From Struthidea cinerea (lineage: Eukaryota; Chordata; Aves; Passeriformes; Corcoracidae): DNA of 64,000 bases. The notes below the pieces were generated by a model, which saw nothing but the letters and a program-made list of their open reading frames with translations, made no database searches and had not been told where the DNA came from. Numbering within the stretch: position 1 is the first letter of the stretch; the number at the start of each line of letters is the position of its first letter. The stretch covers positions 2,193,810 through 2,257,809 of the forward strand of contig VZTI01003931.1 in assembly GCA_013397865.1 (NCBI GenBank), read 5' to 3'. The position numbers and the translations under genes are program-made. Below are positions 51,825-63,670 of this stretch, one piece after another.

Positions 51825-51841
51825 TCTCGCGCCGCACTTCG

Positions 51842-51846
51842 ATTGG
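51842..51846 (-). promoter_or_regulatory. CCAAT box (NF-Y type), first copy
   Basis: ATTGG within CGATTGGC on the plus strand, the inverted form of CCAAT. The same 8-mer recurs 84 bases downstream, which supports functional pairing. Confidence 0.6.
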
Positions 51847-51925
51847 CGCAAACTGCTGCCAGTCAACTGCCCCAACGGCTGGCGGCGGGCGCAACGTTCC
51901 CCTGCGCGCGCTGCCGTGCGCTCCG

Positions 51926-51930
51926 ATTGG
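51926..51930 (-). promoter_or_regulatory. CCAAT box (NF-Y type), second copy
   Basis: ATTGG again within CGATTGGC, 15 bases left of the GC box. NF-Y sites typically lie 60-100 bases upstream of transcription start, which would place a start near 51,985-52,030. Confidence 0.6.
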
Positions 51931-51944
51931 CTACTCGAGGATGG

Positions 51945-51962
51945 CCCCGCCCCTTTTAAATA
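51945..51962 (+). promoter_or_regulatory. STT3B: GC box and TATA-like element; likely core promoter of STT3B
   Basis: CCCCGCCCC (Sp1 type, 51,945-51,953) abuts TTTTAAATA (51,954-51,962). If the latter acts as a TATA element, transcription would begin near 51,990, giving a 5' UTR of about 550 bases including the gap. The STT3B start codon lies at 52,542, so a second, closer start site hidden in or after the gap is also possible. Confidence 0.45.
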
Positions 51963-52212
51963 CCTGTCGCTCCGTGACAGGCCGTCACCGGAGTTCCTGT
52001 TAGGCGGGCACCACCGGAGGGGATCGGTCCCTCCCCCTCTCCTTCTCCTGGGAGCCCCGCCCTCCCGCCGTAGCTCCTCCCGCTCCGGAGGGGCGGCAAT
52101 GTCAAACCGCCTGCTCGGGAGGGAGGGAGGAAGGGAGACGCGATCCGCCCCCTTCCCTCCCGCCTGGATCCCGTCCGCAGCCCCCTCCTGGCACAGCCCC
52201 CCTCCCCACCTC

Positions 52213-52440
52213 NNNNNNNNNNNNNNNNNNNNNNNNNNNNNNNNNNNNNNNNNNNNNNNNNNNNNNNNNNNNNNNNNNNNNNNNNNNNNNNNNNNNNNNN
52301 NNNNNNNNNNNNNNNNNNNNNNNNNNNNNNNNNNNNNNNNNNNNNNNNNNNNNNNNNNNNNNNNNNNNNNNNNNNNNNNNNNNNNNNNNNNNNNNNNNNN
52401 NNNNNNNNNNNNNNNNNNNNNNNNNNNNNNNNNNNNNNNN
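52213..52440. other. Assembly gap (228 N)
   Basis: A run of N in the most GC-rich part of the island, presumably sequence lost to GC bias. The stated length may be an estimate. It removes part of the STT3B 5' UTR or proximal promoter. Flanks are C-rich on the plus strand on both sides (CCTCCCCACCTC on the left, CGCCCCCTGCCC on the right), so the missing part may be a repetitive C-rich tract. Confidence 0.99.
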
Positions 52441-52541
52441 CGCCCCCTGCCCTTCCTCCCTCCTCTCTTCCCCTCCTCCGCCTCCTCCTCCCCGCACGCG
52501 CCGGGCGGAGGGAGAGGCTGCGAGGGAGCCCGGGGTACAAC

Positions 52542-52774
52542 ATGGCGGAGCACTCGGCCGCCGACCACAAGCACAGACCCGCCGCCAACTCCGCGGCGCC
52601 GCTCCACAGCCGCGCCGGGGCGGGCGGCGGCCTGTCGGGGGGCCTGTCGCAGCCGGCGGGCTGGCAGTCCCTGCTCTCCTTCACCATCCTCTTCCTGGCC
52701 TGGCTGGCTGGATTCAGCTCCCGGCTCTTCGCCGTCATCCGCTTCGAGAGCATCATCCACGAGTTCGACCCTTG
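52542..52774 (+). CDS. STT3B: STT3B coding exon 1: catalytic subunit of ER oligosaccharyltransferase (partial)
   Basis: STT3B is the catalytic subunit of the OST-B form of oligosaccharyltransferase in the ER membrane. It transfers the lipid-linked glycan to Asn in N-X-S/T sequons, mostly after translocation. The exon encodes 77 full codons plus two bases. Residues 1-30 form a hydrophilic, Ala/Gly-rich cytosolic tail. Residues 31-43 (LSGGLSQPAGWQS) and the first membrane helix (about 44-66, ILFLAWLAGFSSRLFAVI) match vertebrate STT3B as I know it. The exon closes with IIHEFDPW: Asp76 corresponds to the essential acidic residue of the first lumenal loop (Asp47 in yeast Stt3). The ATG is in a strong context (A at -3, G at +4). 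Trp78 is split, TG here and the last base in exon 2, followed by a GTCAGT donor. The tail is shorter than the roughly 100 residues I recall before FDPW in mammals. The paralogue STT3A lacks this N-terminal tail, so B is preferred. Later exons lie outside the window. Confidence 0.95.
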
Positions 52775-52780
52775 GTCAGT
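52775..52780 (+). other. STT3B: Splice donor of STT3B exon 1
   Basis: TTG|GTCAGT. The cut leaves phase 2, which fits the expected continuation of the conserved FDPWFNYR motif by an exon that begins with G. Confidence 0.85.
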
Positions 52781-55700
52781 CGCCGCCGCCGCCGCCGGGC
52801 GGGACGGGGAGGCGGGAAAGCGCCGCGCCATGAGCTGCGGCGGGGGAGACCCGCGGGTTCCCTCCGCCGTGGCCGCGGGGACGGCGGGAGGGCCCCGCCG
52901 CCTGCCCCTCGCTCCCCTACTCCGCGAAGTTGCGCCCCTGCCTGTTCCCCGGAGGGAGCCGGCAGCCGCGGCCGCCCCGGGAGCCTGGGAGGGAGGCGGT
53001 GCGGACGGGACACGCTGTGGCAGGTCGGAGGGAGCGTGAGGGGTCGCCACCGCGGCGCGGGAGAAGTGAAGCGCCGGGAGCGAGCGGCGGTGCCGGGCGC
53101 TGGGGTGTCCCCCGCGGCGGAGACCTCGGGAACGTGGCGGCGGCAGCTCCTCCCGCATCCCTTGGAGTTGCGGCAGGACTCTCCGAGGGGCACGGCGAAA
53201 GTTGTGGCGCTGGCAGGGAATCGGGAGTCGGGCAGGAATCAGGGGCTGGTAGGGAAACAGTTGTGCCAGGCGTGACCCGCGCCCCGGTCCGGGTCCCGCT
53301 GTCGCGGCGCCGGTCCCGTGTGTGCGGTGCGGTTTCCCGAAGTGGTCTTTACTAGAGTCCTTGTCGGCCGGGGAGGGAGCAGGGTGTGGAATGCATTGCA
53401 GGAAGTAATCTTCATAGAAGTGACTTGAGGGATTACAGCGAAATGGGTGACATTGATTTACTGCCAGGTGTTTCGAAGCTGCGTTTCTGAGCCCAAGGAC
53501 TTTTGCTGTTTCCCGCACGTCTTGATTTTTCCAAAGATTGCTTTCCCTCCTGTAGAAGCCGTCTGTTCTTTTTCCCTGTTGGAGGGGACTGAAACCATTT
53601 TATGCATGAGATCAAGAACTGCTGCACTCGTTCCTTGCAGCAAGGCGAAGTGAAAGATGACAAGACTTGTGGGGCCGGGTTTTTTTAATGCAAAAACGTG
53701 ACAGTGAATTTTTATATTACTGGTTACTTTATCCTGGGAATCCGTGGGGTTTTTAGAACTTTAAGTAGGGTAAACGGCAGACGACTTTAGAATAATGAAT
53801 TGTCAGATTCTAATTTAAAATTTTTTGTCTTGGGTCCCACTCTTGATTGCACGAAGTAAGGAGATGCTTCGTTTTGAAATGCACGGTAGATGTTCTGTGT
53901 TAAGCTTCATCTAAAATTGTTGCTGAAATTGTGCTTCTCTGCAAAGCATGCATTCCACTTTGATACTTTCAAAAGCACAACTTCCTCTTTTCTAGTTGGT
54001 TTTTCCCCCCTCACTTCTCTCCCCTTGCTCGCAAATGTAATCCATTCACAAATCATGGCTCAGAATAGTGGATCGAGAACAAGGAATTGCTTTGTTTTTA
54101 AATGCCGTGTGAGGTAATAAACCTTTGTGATGTGAAAGCCAAGTATCTCAAAATATCTTCAAAATGTCAAGTAATTGCCCATGATTTAAGTGTTTTTCTG
54201 CAAACACAAATGAATGGAAGAAGTGCAAACTTGCGTTAATAAAGTTAAGAATGAGGGGGAGTTTAGTTTAAACACATCTACAGTGAGACTATGAACCTGA
54301 GGTTGTATCCTGTGGAGTAGTTATAATCTAAATTGAAGCATAAAGGCTTTCCTTTCTATTATGGAGGAAACTTTTAAGCATGCAACCTACATTTTTGTGC
54401 AAATTTTATCTGATTTTTGTAATCAAGACTCATCCTTGTTGGATAAATGAAAATTTTACAGTGCTGAGTTGCGTAACTTAATATTAAGCCCTGAAGGACA
54501 TTAAAATGGTGCTATGGGAGTTAAGTTCATAGTCATGATATGGCTGTAAAGATAAACTCCTGTTTAAAGCAATGTGTAAATTGATGCAAAGTCATCTTCC
54601 TGAGTACACAAACAGAAGGCATTGCTGCCTGTGCTGCTGGATGTACCCTTGTTAATTAGGGAATAGATGAAGTTGACAAAACTCATTGATTTTAATGCAG
54701 GTCTGTGAGAAGCAGTTGAAATGTCAAGAATCATGCCAGTGTCGTGTTGCTGCATGCCAGAAATGGTAGAGGCAAATGCACTTAAGTTAATTAGTAGGAA
54801 AGAGAACCTAAAATGGTAGAAACTGAGTGAAAACAAAGGGCTTTCTCTGTTGCAGCAGCAAAAATGTTGGAAAGAGCAAAAAATTATGTTGCTCTCTCAG
54901 TGTGGAGTAGCTAGGTAGGAATGGTTTTTCATAGTTGCAAGGGTCTTACAAATCTGAATGTAATATGATTCAGAAAAGGGAAGGGAGCTTATGAAAAGAG
55001 ACTAGTAGCAGTGCGCTGCTTTTAAATTTTTTTTAACCACTTCTTTAGCAGCTTCTCCTGGTAAACTGGATTTTTTTTTTTTCTTTTTTTTTTCTTCAGG
55101 ACAGTAGCTGTGGACTTTGCTGTGCAACAGTTTGATATTTTTCTCAATTCTTTTGGCTTTTTCTGTTAAGCTTGCGTAGGCTGTCTTGCAGTGTGTTGAT
55201 AAGTCAGTCACCTATTCTCTAGTATTTGCTTTGTGCTCCAGAGAGGAAGCTGAGGTATATCTGATAACATGATGAGCATTAGGCAAATCGTTTATTCTTT
55301 TGAATGGGAAAATATTGTTGCCTCTAAGGTGTAGAAAGCGTTCCCATTTACTTCAGAATCCAGTTTCCTGGTATGGGCATAGGAAACCGTCAAGGGTGGG
55401 GAAAAAAGGCAGAATTGCCTTGGGTTTTCTACATATGAATTGAATCAAACACCTTTTTTTTTCCTGACATCTCTTTCAAGCTGCCTTTCTGACGGTAAAA
55501 TTAGGTTTTGATTTGGTGTAGAAGGGAGATTTGCTCATTTTGTAGAATCAGCCCGAGACTCACTTGTGTTGGCATTTCTTCCAGAAGTGACCCAAATGGA
55601 GTACGATAGGCCAAGGCAGTAGAGAGAGAATAGTGTTTGGTTTTTGATCTCCATTGAAATACAATGCCTGTGCAGGGTAAAACCATCTGGTATTTTGAGG

Positions 55701-56334
55701 TCACCGTGCTGTCATTTAAGAACTTGTGACCTGTACGTTATGAGTAGGGGTTTTTTTTCACACTGACTACCTGGTTTGTGTAGCATTTCCACTTTTTGAT
55801 TTATTTCTCATATTGTGTTTATTTTCCGTACTTGAGCTGGCCCAGAGACTTTGAGAAATATGTGTACTTCTTGGCAGCTTCTGGGTCAGGTGAGCTGATA
55901 GATGAAGTCAGGCACCATTGACATTAAGATGTGCCATTGACAGGCCTCCAGCATTTAATTCCAGGATTTCATTGTAAGGCCAAGAACTTGAAACATGGAT
56001 CGTGATGGTACATTGCACTGGACAGGTTTCGTGTCTGAAATTTGGTTCATCTGTTGGCTGGTTTGGCAGCTGTATGGACCAAGAGCTTCATTTTGGTGCT
56101 GCATATGCACAAGTGCAGAGTGAAAGCTGCTCGTGAAAGTACAACAGCAGGTTGAACTCGGTTGTTGAGCGAGGGCATTCTTACTGTCAGATGTTGCCTT
56201 AAATGCCAACATGGCTGCAGAACCAAGGCAACCAAAATCATGGAGCACTTGAACAGGGCTACTTTCTATGTGCTGGTTTTCTAAAGTACAGCTCCAGCAT
56301 GCCCGTATGCTATTTCTTTTGGCTGCTTCCATCA

Positions 56335-56410
56335 CATATATATGTATATATATATAAAATAATCTGTATGTGTGCATATGTATACATACAAGATATATAT
56401 ATATATATCT
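56335..56410. repeat. AT/TG-rich microsatellite cluster
   Basis: Two (AT)n tracts (about 56,335-56,356 and 56,391-56,408) flank TG/CA-rich and TATGTATAC units. The tracts can pair with each other. They supply Ile-Tyr repeats to a spurious minus-strand frame. Confidence 0.9.
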
Positions 56411-59400
56411 AGCAAGACTGTTGCATTCTGATACTGCTACCAAGTGAAATGATAACAACTTTTGGTACATCAGTAGTCTTCAGGGAGTACTGTCAGAATA
56501 GTAGATTCATTCTGTTTGTACAGTTCTTACCATTAAGTCACATGTGTGAGAACTGTATCTGAATCATGAATCATATTCCATGACATGAGATCAAACTTCT
56601 CTTTCCCCTGCGAATTTTAACATCTTGCTAAAAGCCAGATTAATATCAGTTCCCTTACTGAAAGCTTTCTTAGGCTGGAATACTGAAGCTCGTATGTGTG
56701 AGCATGAAACCCTCTCTGTACCAGTTTGCACGTGCAGGATGGTGCACCATTGCAGGCTTTGTCAGTTCCATTTGCCTACCTTCTTCTGCCAGGAATGTTG
56801 TCTTCTACATCCCCGCCAGCTCTTGGGGTACTGAAGAGCACTACCACAGTCTCATATACATCTTTGCCTCTTCCAAACCAGCAGCATTGATCACTCAAAC
56901 CATCTGCTTTTTACTGGCCGTTAGGGGTGACCACGGTTTATTGGACCTTGCTCTGAGGTAACGTAATTTTCCTGGTAGCAAATATGGCTGATAGATATAA
57001 TAGCGATACACCTTTCTCATCACCGATACCAACATCTAACGTTAGTGGGGTTTGGTGGCTGGGGATGAACGGGTGAAAATAAACCTGAGGTCAGTGTCAT
57101 TGCTTGAGTTTCAGAGGCAGACAGGTTAAAGGAAGCTAAGATTTTTATTTCAGGCACTGTGAAAAATGCAGGTTTTGCTACGTTCAAATCATGTTTGCCA
57201 GATGGATTCTTGTGCTATTATAAACTTGTTTCATTAATGAAAACATAATTTAGCATCTATAAGTATGACATGAAAGCTTCCTTAAAATTCAAAGTGTGAC
57301 TGAAGTGAACATTGAAAGTGGTGTATGGAATTGATCGATCGCTGGAGGTTGTGGGTTTGTGTAGTTACCTGATGTGATAGTTGACTTCTGGAGTAGTTCT
57401 CCTCTGTCATCCACAGTCCGGCTTTTTCTTCATGCTTGCTCTAAAGCAGTCGTAGTAAGTTGATTCAATGAGGTAAATTGTTAAAGTACTATAACAGTTT
57501 CCTGAGCTGGTTTACTACCACTTTTTATATTACAGTTTAGTCTCTTCTTTTTGAGGAAGAATATGACCATCGGGAGGGAATGTAAATAGTCACTGATGTT
57601 AGAGGATAAACTGGAATTGAGTGACAGAGGGAAGACGTATACAAATAAAACCAGAGACTGGAGCAACAGGAGCGATGAAAGAAGAGATGAATAAGAGCAT
57701 GTTAAGGTGGTGTTCATAAGGAGAGGGGAAAAAATTGTGTAAAGAGGATGATAGTGTCAGTAGTATCAGTTAACAATGCCCACCCAGGTAATTCATCTGG
57801 CCACTGCTTCCCTGCTAGTGCCTCTTGCTGGGCAAACAGACAGCAGACTGTGTAGTAAATGTGTTCTTCAGAGTTGACAGACACTTCTGTCTCCAAACTG
57901 GATCTATCTTTCTGAAGCCAACCCACTACACAGTCCTGTTCAAGTGAAGTGCATAAATGTGGATCTGTTTAGGAAACATTTCTCACAGACTTTAGGATTT
58001 TTTCCCGAAACAATTCCTTTTGTTTATAATCTTAGACAATTTCCAGACCTCAGGAAAGCATTTTATTCCAATTCAGTTTGAATATAATCACTTTGAATTA
58101 GTTTTGAGATGTTGCAAATTTCATGAGATTCATATTAAAAACTTGCTATGCACTCTTCATTCACAAGTGCTTTGATTCTGTGAAGTGGAAAGTACTCTTT
58201 CTATTTTACTGAAATACATTTTTTAAGATTATATTTACTGTTAACATTTGAATGTTTTTTATACTCTAGTAATACTAATAATTTTAGCAGAATTTCAGGT
58301 AATTCAAACTCCTTTCTGCCATTTTATTGTAGTAGGAAAAATACTCTAACATAGAGTCCAGGTCTGATTCAGTGGTGCCTGTGTGTTCATGAAAGGAAAG
58401 GTTAGAGATTTTTATGTGAGAATAGTCTTCCAGGCTTCACCACCCCACCACCACCTTCCCTTTAATGAGGAGGATCCAAATCAGGCATCTTTTTTGATTA
58501 CTTCTATTGCAGTAATAGAAATAGACGTGGGTTGAGAAACTCTGTTAGCACAGGTTAGCCTGGCTTTTGGGGTTTCTCAATTGTAAGGTATTGTTAACCT
58601 ACTTAGAGGGAGCTGTTTTGAAGCCAAATAAATTTTTCTGTAAGGTTGATATGGTGGTAACAGTCAAGATGATGTGTACTTGACTGTACTGGACTTCTCT
58701 ACTGCTTCTGAAATTGCAAAAATAGGTAAATATTAGAAATGTAGTGGAAGGAGGATAATTTGGGAAAAGAACGTTGGACAGAGTTGAAGGCATAGCAGAA
58801 ACTGCTTTGTGAGTGGGGAGACCTCGGGCTAGATTTGTTCAGTTGGAGTAATGCAGCTGAAAAGGAGTTCACTGTGTGGCCTCATAAAATAGCAGTCATG
58901 TAAGAATCAAATCCCTGCTCTGTATCTATTATTGTCTTCTACCATCTTTACTTAGCAGGTAGTGCTTCTTTCCTCACTTGCACTACTTGTAATTGGGGTG
59001 AACACCTCATCAGATTTCATGTGGGTGCAGTAATGGGGTTATGCATGATAGGTAGGAGGGGCAGTGTTCATAAAACACGTGCAGAATATGGTTGAGTACA
59101 GAGACTCCCTACAGACTTCTTTTGGAAAACATATGAGGTGAGAAAGAATGCTTGCAAAGTGTTGACCCTTTTATTGATTTATGGATAGCAGAATGAAACA
59201 TGAAAAGGAAAACATATCCAAATGTTTTATGTAGGCTGGGTCAGCTGAACCATCAAGTTTAGCTTTTAATGCCATGATTTTTTTTTTAAATGGTCTTCAG
59301 CAAACACTCACAAACACTTGACTAACTAGAGCAAATGCTACAATGAAAGTCCTTGAATGGACTTTTTTTTGGCAGATATCCTAGTATTTGAACAGCTTAA

Positions 59401-61278
59401 TATGTTCGGTTTTTAAAACAGAAATTTGATTTGATTACATAGGGTTAGAGTGGTTTATGAAGGTTAGCTTTTGCTTCCTATCATAGCTCTCTCTAATAGT
59501 CTCTAGTTTTGGCAGCTTGTAATCCTAATACTCATGTTTTTAGATCTGTCTCATGTTGAACTGGTGGGGGAAGGGAAGAATAAAAATTTTGGCCAGTATA
59601 GTTAGCAGGAAAATTCAAAATCCTGTAGGAACTAATAGATTTTAAATGGATTGAGGGTACACTGAGTTTAGGGAGGTGTCTCTGCTGTTCCACAAGAATC
59701 TCCTCTAACCTAGATAATTTTCCATTTAATGTCTAACTGTGGATGTGTTGCAGAGTTTCCTCCTGAATTTTTGAAAATTCTGTTCTTGCAAGCCATTTGA
59801 GGTACATTTGTACTGACATTAAGGGCTAGTCCTGAGGGCTTTTTTCTACCTAGCAAAGCCATTAAAGTTGCTGCTTTTGGGGCCTGTGGAGCCTGCACCC
59901 TGTAGCAGGATGTGTGGCAATGTTTTTATTATTATTAACTCCTTTAGCAAAACTTCTTGGAGCCATCAGTCTTACTACTTGCTTGGAGAACAAAGTGAAC
60001 TTAGGACACGTATTGCTATAGTCTTTTTATAGTGTGTGCAGCACATAGACTTCATTTCCGGCCCCGTAGCTGAGCAAAGTTTGTGGTCTTCATCTGAGGT
60101 GTTACTAGGAATCAAACTGAGATGTTTTTAATGTGGGTAGCTGCTATGTCTGGGCTGGAGAGGTACCATGAAATTGACCCTAATGCTGCACCACACCTTA
60201 CATAAGCTGAAGCAGCCTGGGGAATGAATTTAAGGATATAGATACGAACAAAATAGATCAGCTTCTGTATTTCCCAACTTACTGCTGCTTTCCCAGGGTA
60301 AAAGCTCCTTTGGCATGTTAGAGAATTAAATACTTCCTATACTTCAAAAGTTCTTGCTATTACATGAGGCAATATTCCTGTGCTTTAGAAAAAGAAATGG
60401 TCTGTTTTAAACAAGGAATAACTGAGTGTTTGTACATGAGTGCTTTAAGAGCAAGGAACAGTGTTTAAAATGTCTGTCTGCTATGGGGGACCCAAGTCCA
60501 GTAACAAATGTTACTTTTTCAGAGCCCATCTAACATAAATAACTGTAAATGGTAATTTCTTCTGGGTATTACAGTGCTTATCATACAATTTTCTGTGGCA
60601 GTCAGTTTATATGGGTTACGTTAGTTTTTTAGGTAAAAGAGCATGTTAAAGTTCTTCAGCTGATAATCCATGAAGAATTGCAAAACACCTTTTCAGAACT
60701 TCCCTCACTTAAACAAACAAAATCCTTGGGAAACTACTTTGCAATGAAGGATGTGAGTTTGGCTTCTGTATTGATTTTTGGTGGTGTTCTTAATGGGATT
60801 GCTATTTTCTTCTAGACTGTTTTACACAGTATTATTTACATTTATTTAAAATAGTGGTTCACTGTATGTATGGGCACTCTGTATCCTGTTGGTTTAATTT
60901 GGATTTTACAGAAGGGAAAAATAACATGTAATTATGTAATTTTAAACTGTTCTAGCACACGTGGCTGGTCAGCCTACATTTTTTGAGCTCTTGGCTTTAT
61001 TTTTTGGGTCTCTGTATTCTCTTTTTGTAATTATGTTATAAATGATAGCCAACTTCTTTAAATTCAAGTAGTGTGATTTTATTTATTTTTATTCCTATCT
61101 TCACAATAGATTGATGTGTTAAGAAAGTCGAGGCATGGAAAGTAGCTGTTTGAGGATGCAGCTGATTGAGAGGAACACATTTAATAGCCAGAGGATTTGA
61201 AAATATAGTGATGCAGAAGCAAAACGTAATAAAACAAGCCTTCCTTTCCTGGGTACTTTTCTGTGTTTATCCACCTTT

Positions 61279-61310
61279 TTATATATATTTATATATACGT
61301 ATATATATAG
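61279..61310. repeat. AT microsatellite
   Basis: Alternating AT with interruptions TTT and CGT, 32 bases, within STT3B intron 1. Confidence 0.9.
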
Positions 61311-63670
61311 TCTATTGCATATGTTGAACATGCTTTCTCCTTATTCTAAACTTATCCCAAGCAGCATTTGGAAGCTCAGTTAAATAACTGAGAATTTCAT
61401 AAATATTGTTTGAAACACTTATCTTGGAAAAAGACAATTTCATCTTCATGGTTGAAATATTTGATCATTTGGGTATTAAAGGTCTTTAAAATGTCTTTAA
61501 TTCTTTCTCGCAATAGATAAAATGCCTTGAAGTAGCAATTCTTCTAATTTAGAAAGTCAGCAAAACAAAATTGGAGCTTTGGCATTGTATTGATGGCAAC
61601 AATGACAGTAAATGGACATCTCTTTGACTCACTGTTGTAGAACAAAAGTCATGAAAGCCAATGCAGTGTTTGAGTTCTCCAAGAAGCTGTGTAATGCTAC
61701 TGTATTTTGACTGTTTTATCTTACTCAGGTGACTAGAATGATTCATCTATTGTCAGATGTCTGAAGTAACACTTGAAAAGCTATTGCATATGTCTCGCAA
61801 TTAATTTTACTCTGTAACAGTTTTAATCTTCCATTTGCCAAATAGAAAATAGATCTTGACGCTGGAGAGACTACCTTAAGCATTAGGAACAGTATCTTAA
61901 TTTGTGATGTCTCAGGTCAGCAGTAATGACAACTGTAATTATTCTCCTATGGCTAAACAGGAGCCAAGGAATTTTTAGTGCTTTAATTTTGTATTCCAGC
62001 ACTACTTCACCAACATTCGCCCCACCCTCCCACAGTAAAGCCCAATTTTTGCTTGGCACAGGATTGGATGATTTGTTTTGTGTGAAATATGTCATGCTTG
62101 TAATTGTTCCATCACTGAATTTTATTTTCTGCCTTTTGCTTTTGTAAGTCAACTTCAGGGTCCTTTTTTCCTTATGCTTCCATTGCACTCTGGTTTCAAC
62201 AAAACATTCTTAGCTATGCACATCATGGTTTTACTTTGTGAGAGTGTGTTCCACATGGTGCCATCTGCTGTCTTCTTTCAGGGCTACCTTCAAGAAGAGA
62301 CAGACACAGGACAGCGCATTTGTGGAGAGAGAGTTGAGAGGGCATATGGTCTGGTGGGGATTGAAGCGTGAAAGGTCCTGCAACAGACCAGCTTTATTCA
62401 TGTTTGGAGAGCAAGGAGAGAGAAGATTTAGGATTATGTGACCTGAGAACTGTCCCTTGAGAACTTACACCGAGTCCTTCCCAACAACTCTCATATACCC
62501 CTGCAGTACATGACTTTTCAACCCCACCTGAATTGAAACTGAACCTCCTGCTTTAGTATCCTCCTTTCCCCATTTTCATGGGCAGCCAGACATTCATTTT
62601 ATGTCACAGGGGGCAAAGCAGGGAAAGGATGCACTTTGATTTAATGAAATGGCTTTAGAAATGAAACTCATCCTTTTACTGTTCTAAGACAGAGGGGCTG
62701 TAGCTACCAAACTGTATATACCAGTGTAGCCGACTGGTCAAAGAGGTGGTTTGCTTTTGAAAGGGCATGTCCCTGGACATAGGATAGAGGAGGCCATGGT
62801 AGGTGTAGTCTGTGAATATTTCTGTAAAAACATTTGTGACAGCTTCAAAGCAGATGTGTAATAGCAAGCCTAGATCATAGTAACACTGTTCCCCCACCTT
62901 TACATTGTAAGGTCATTTCTAAGCATTAATTGGATTTTACTAAAATGAGAGAGGAGCACAGTGAAATAGCTCAATATCTACTGTACAGTAAGACTAGAAA
63001 TTCTATCACGTAATGAGAAAATAAACATGTAACTTCAATTTCACATTGTACATGGCAGGAATTTAATATTAATTATAAATACTGTCTTAAATGCTGAGCA
63101 CTGCAGTCATCACAGTACACTTAATATTTAGCATTTCTGTGTGAATACCTAAAAAGCAAATATTTTGTTATTACACTTGTGTTTCTTGTGCATAGTCTTT
63201 AAAGGAACACTGGTAACCATTAAGTACAATTCTTAACAGGTTAAATTAATTTCAGTGAAAATTTAGTGTTTCTTCTTAATTTAGACTTACTTGAAACAGT
63301 ATGAAAGATATGAAATAAAAGTAGTTGATAACTGATTTTAAATTCTGCTTGCCATGCATATTTGAGAGTAAATCAGACTCTGAAAGTGTCTGAATGCAAA
63401 ATATGGTTAGAAAGATAAAGTCCACTCTATTGTGGGGAAGGATGAAGGCCACTTTCTGCTTTCAGCTACTAGGTCTTTGTTTATTTTATTGGTGACATTC
63501 TATTCCCATATTAATTTGCTCCAGTGTGAGAATATACAGTCACTTTGCAAACAGCTGGAACTCTTTTTGCCCTTAGCTAGGGGCCATCATCCCTTCTGTT
63601 GGACTGTATTAATAGATCATGCGGATACTTTTAATCTGCTTCAGAATAAAATCAGTTAAAGTAGTTGGGG

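Larger units (their letters stand above)
51660..53340. promoter_or_regulatory. STT3B: CpG island spanning STT3B promoter and first exon
   Basis: Base composition changes abruptly from AT-rich to very GC-rich with frequent CpG near 51,660 and returns to AT-rich after about 53,340. The island covers the promoter-like motif cluster, the presumed 5' UTR, the assembly gap and coding exon 1, and runs about 560 bases into intron 1. This pattern is usual for a broadly expressed housekeeping gene, which fits STT3B. Long open frames on both strands here come from the scarcity of AT-rich stop codons and from runs of N, and are not genes. Confidence 0.9.

Noticed and set aside
51526..53518. Long open frames of 435 codons (plus) and 350-520 codons (minus) over the CpG island
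   Set aside because: They run through the N gap and GC-rich DNA where stop codons are rare. Their products are Arg/Pro/Ala-rich without domains, and they overlap the clearly conserved STT3B exon in other frames.
55955..56470. 171-codon minus-strand frame in STT3B intron 1
   Set aside because: Part of it is encoded by an AT microsatellite (Tyr-Ile repeats), the rest has no recognisable domain and there is no support from splice signals.
56698..56961. 87-codon plus-strand frame ending near a GTAACG donor-like site
   Set aside because: It does not match the next conserved part of STT3B, has no convincing acceptor upstream, and length is within chance.
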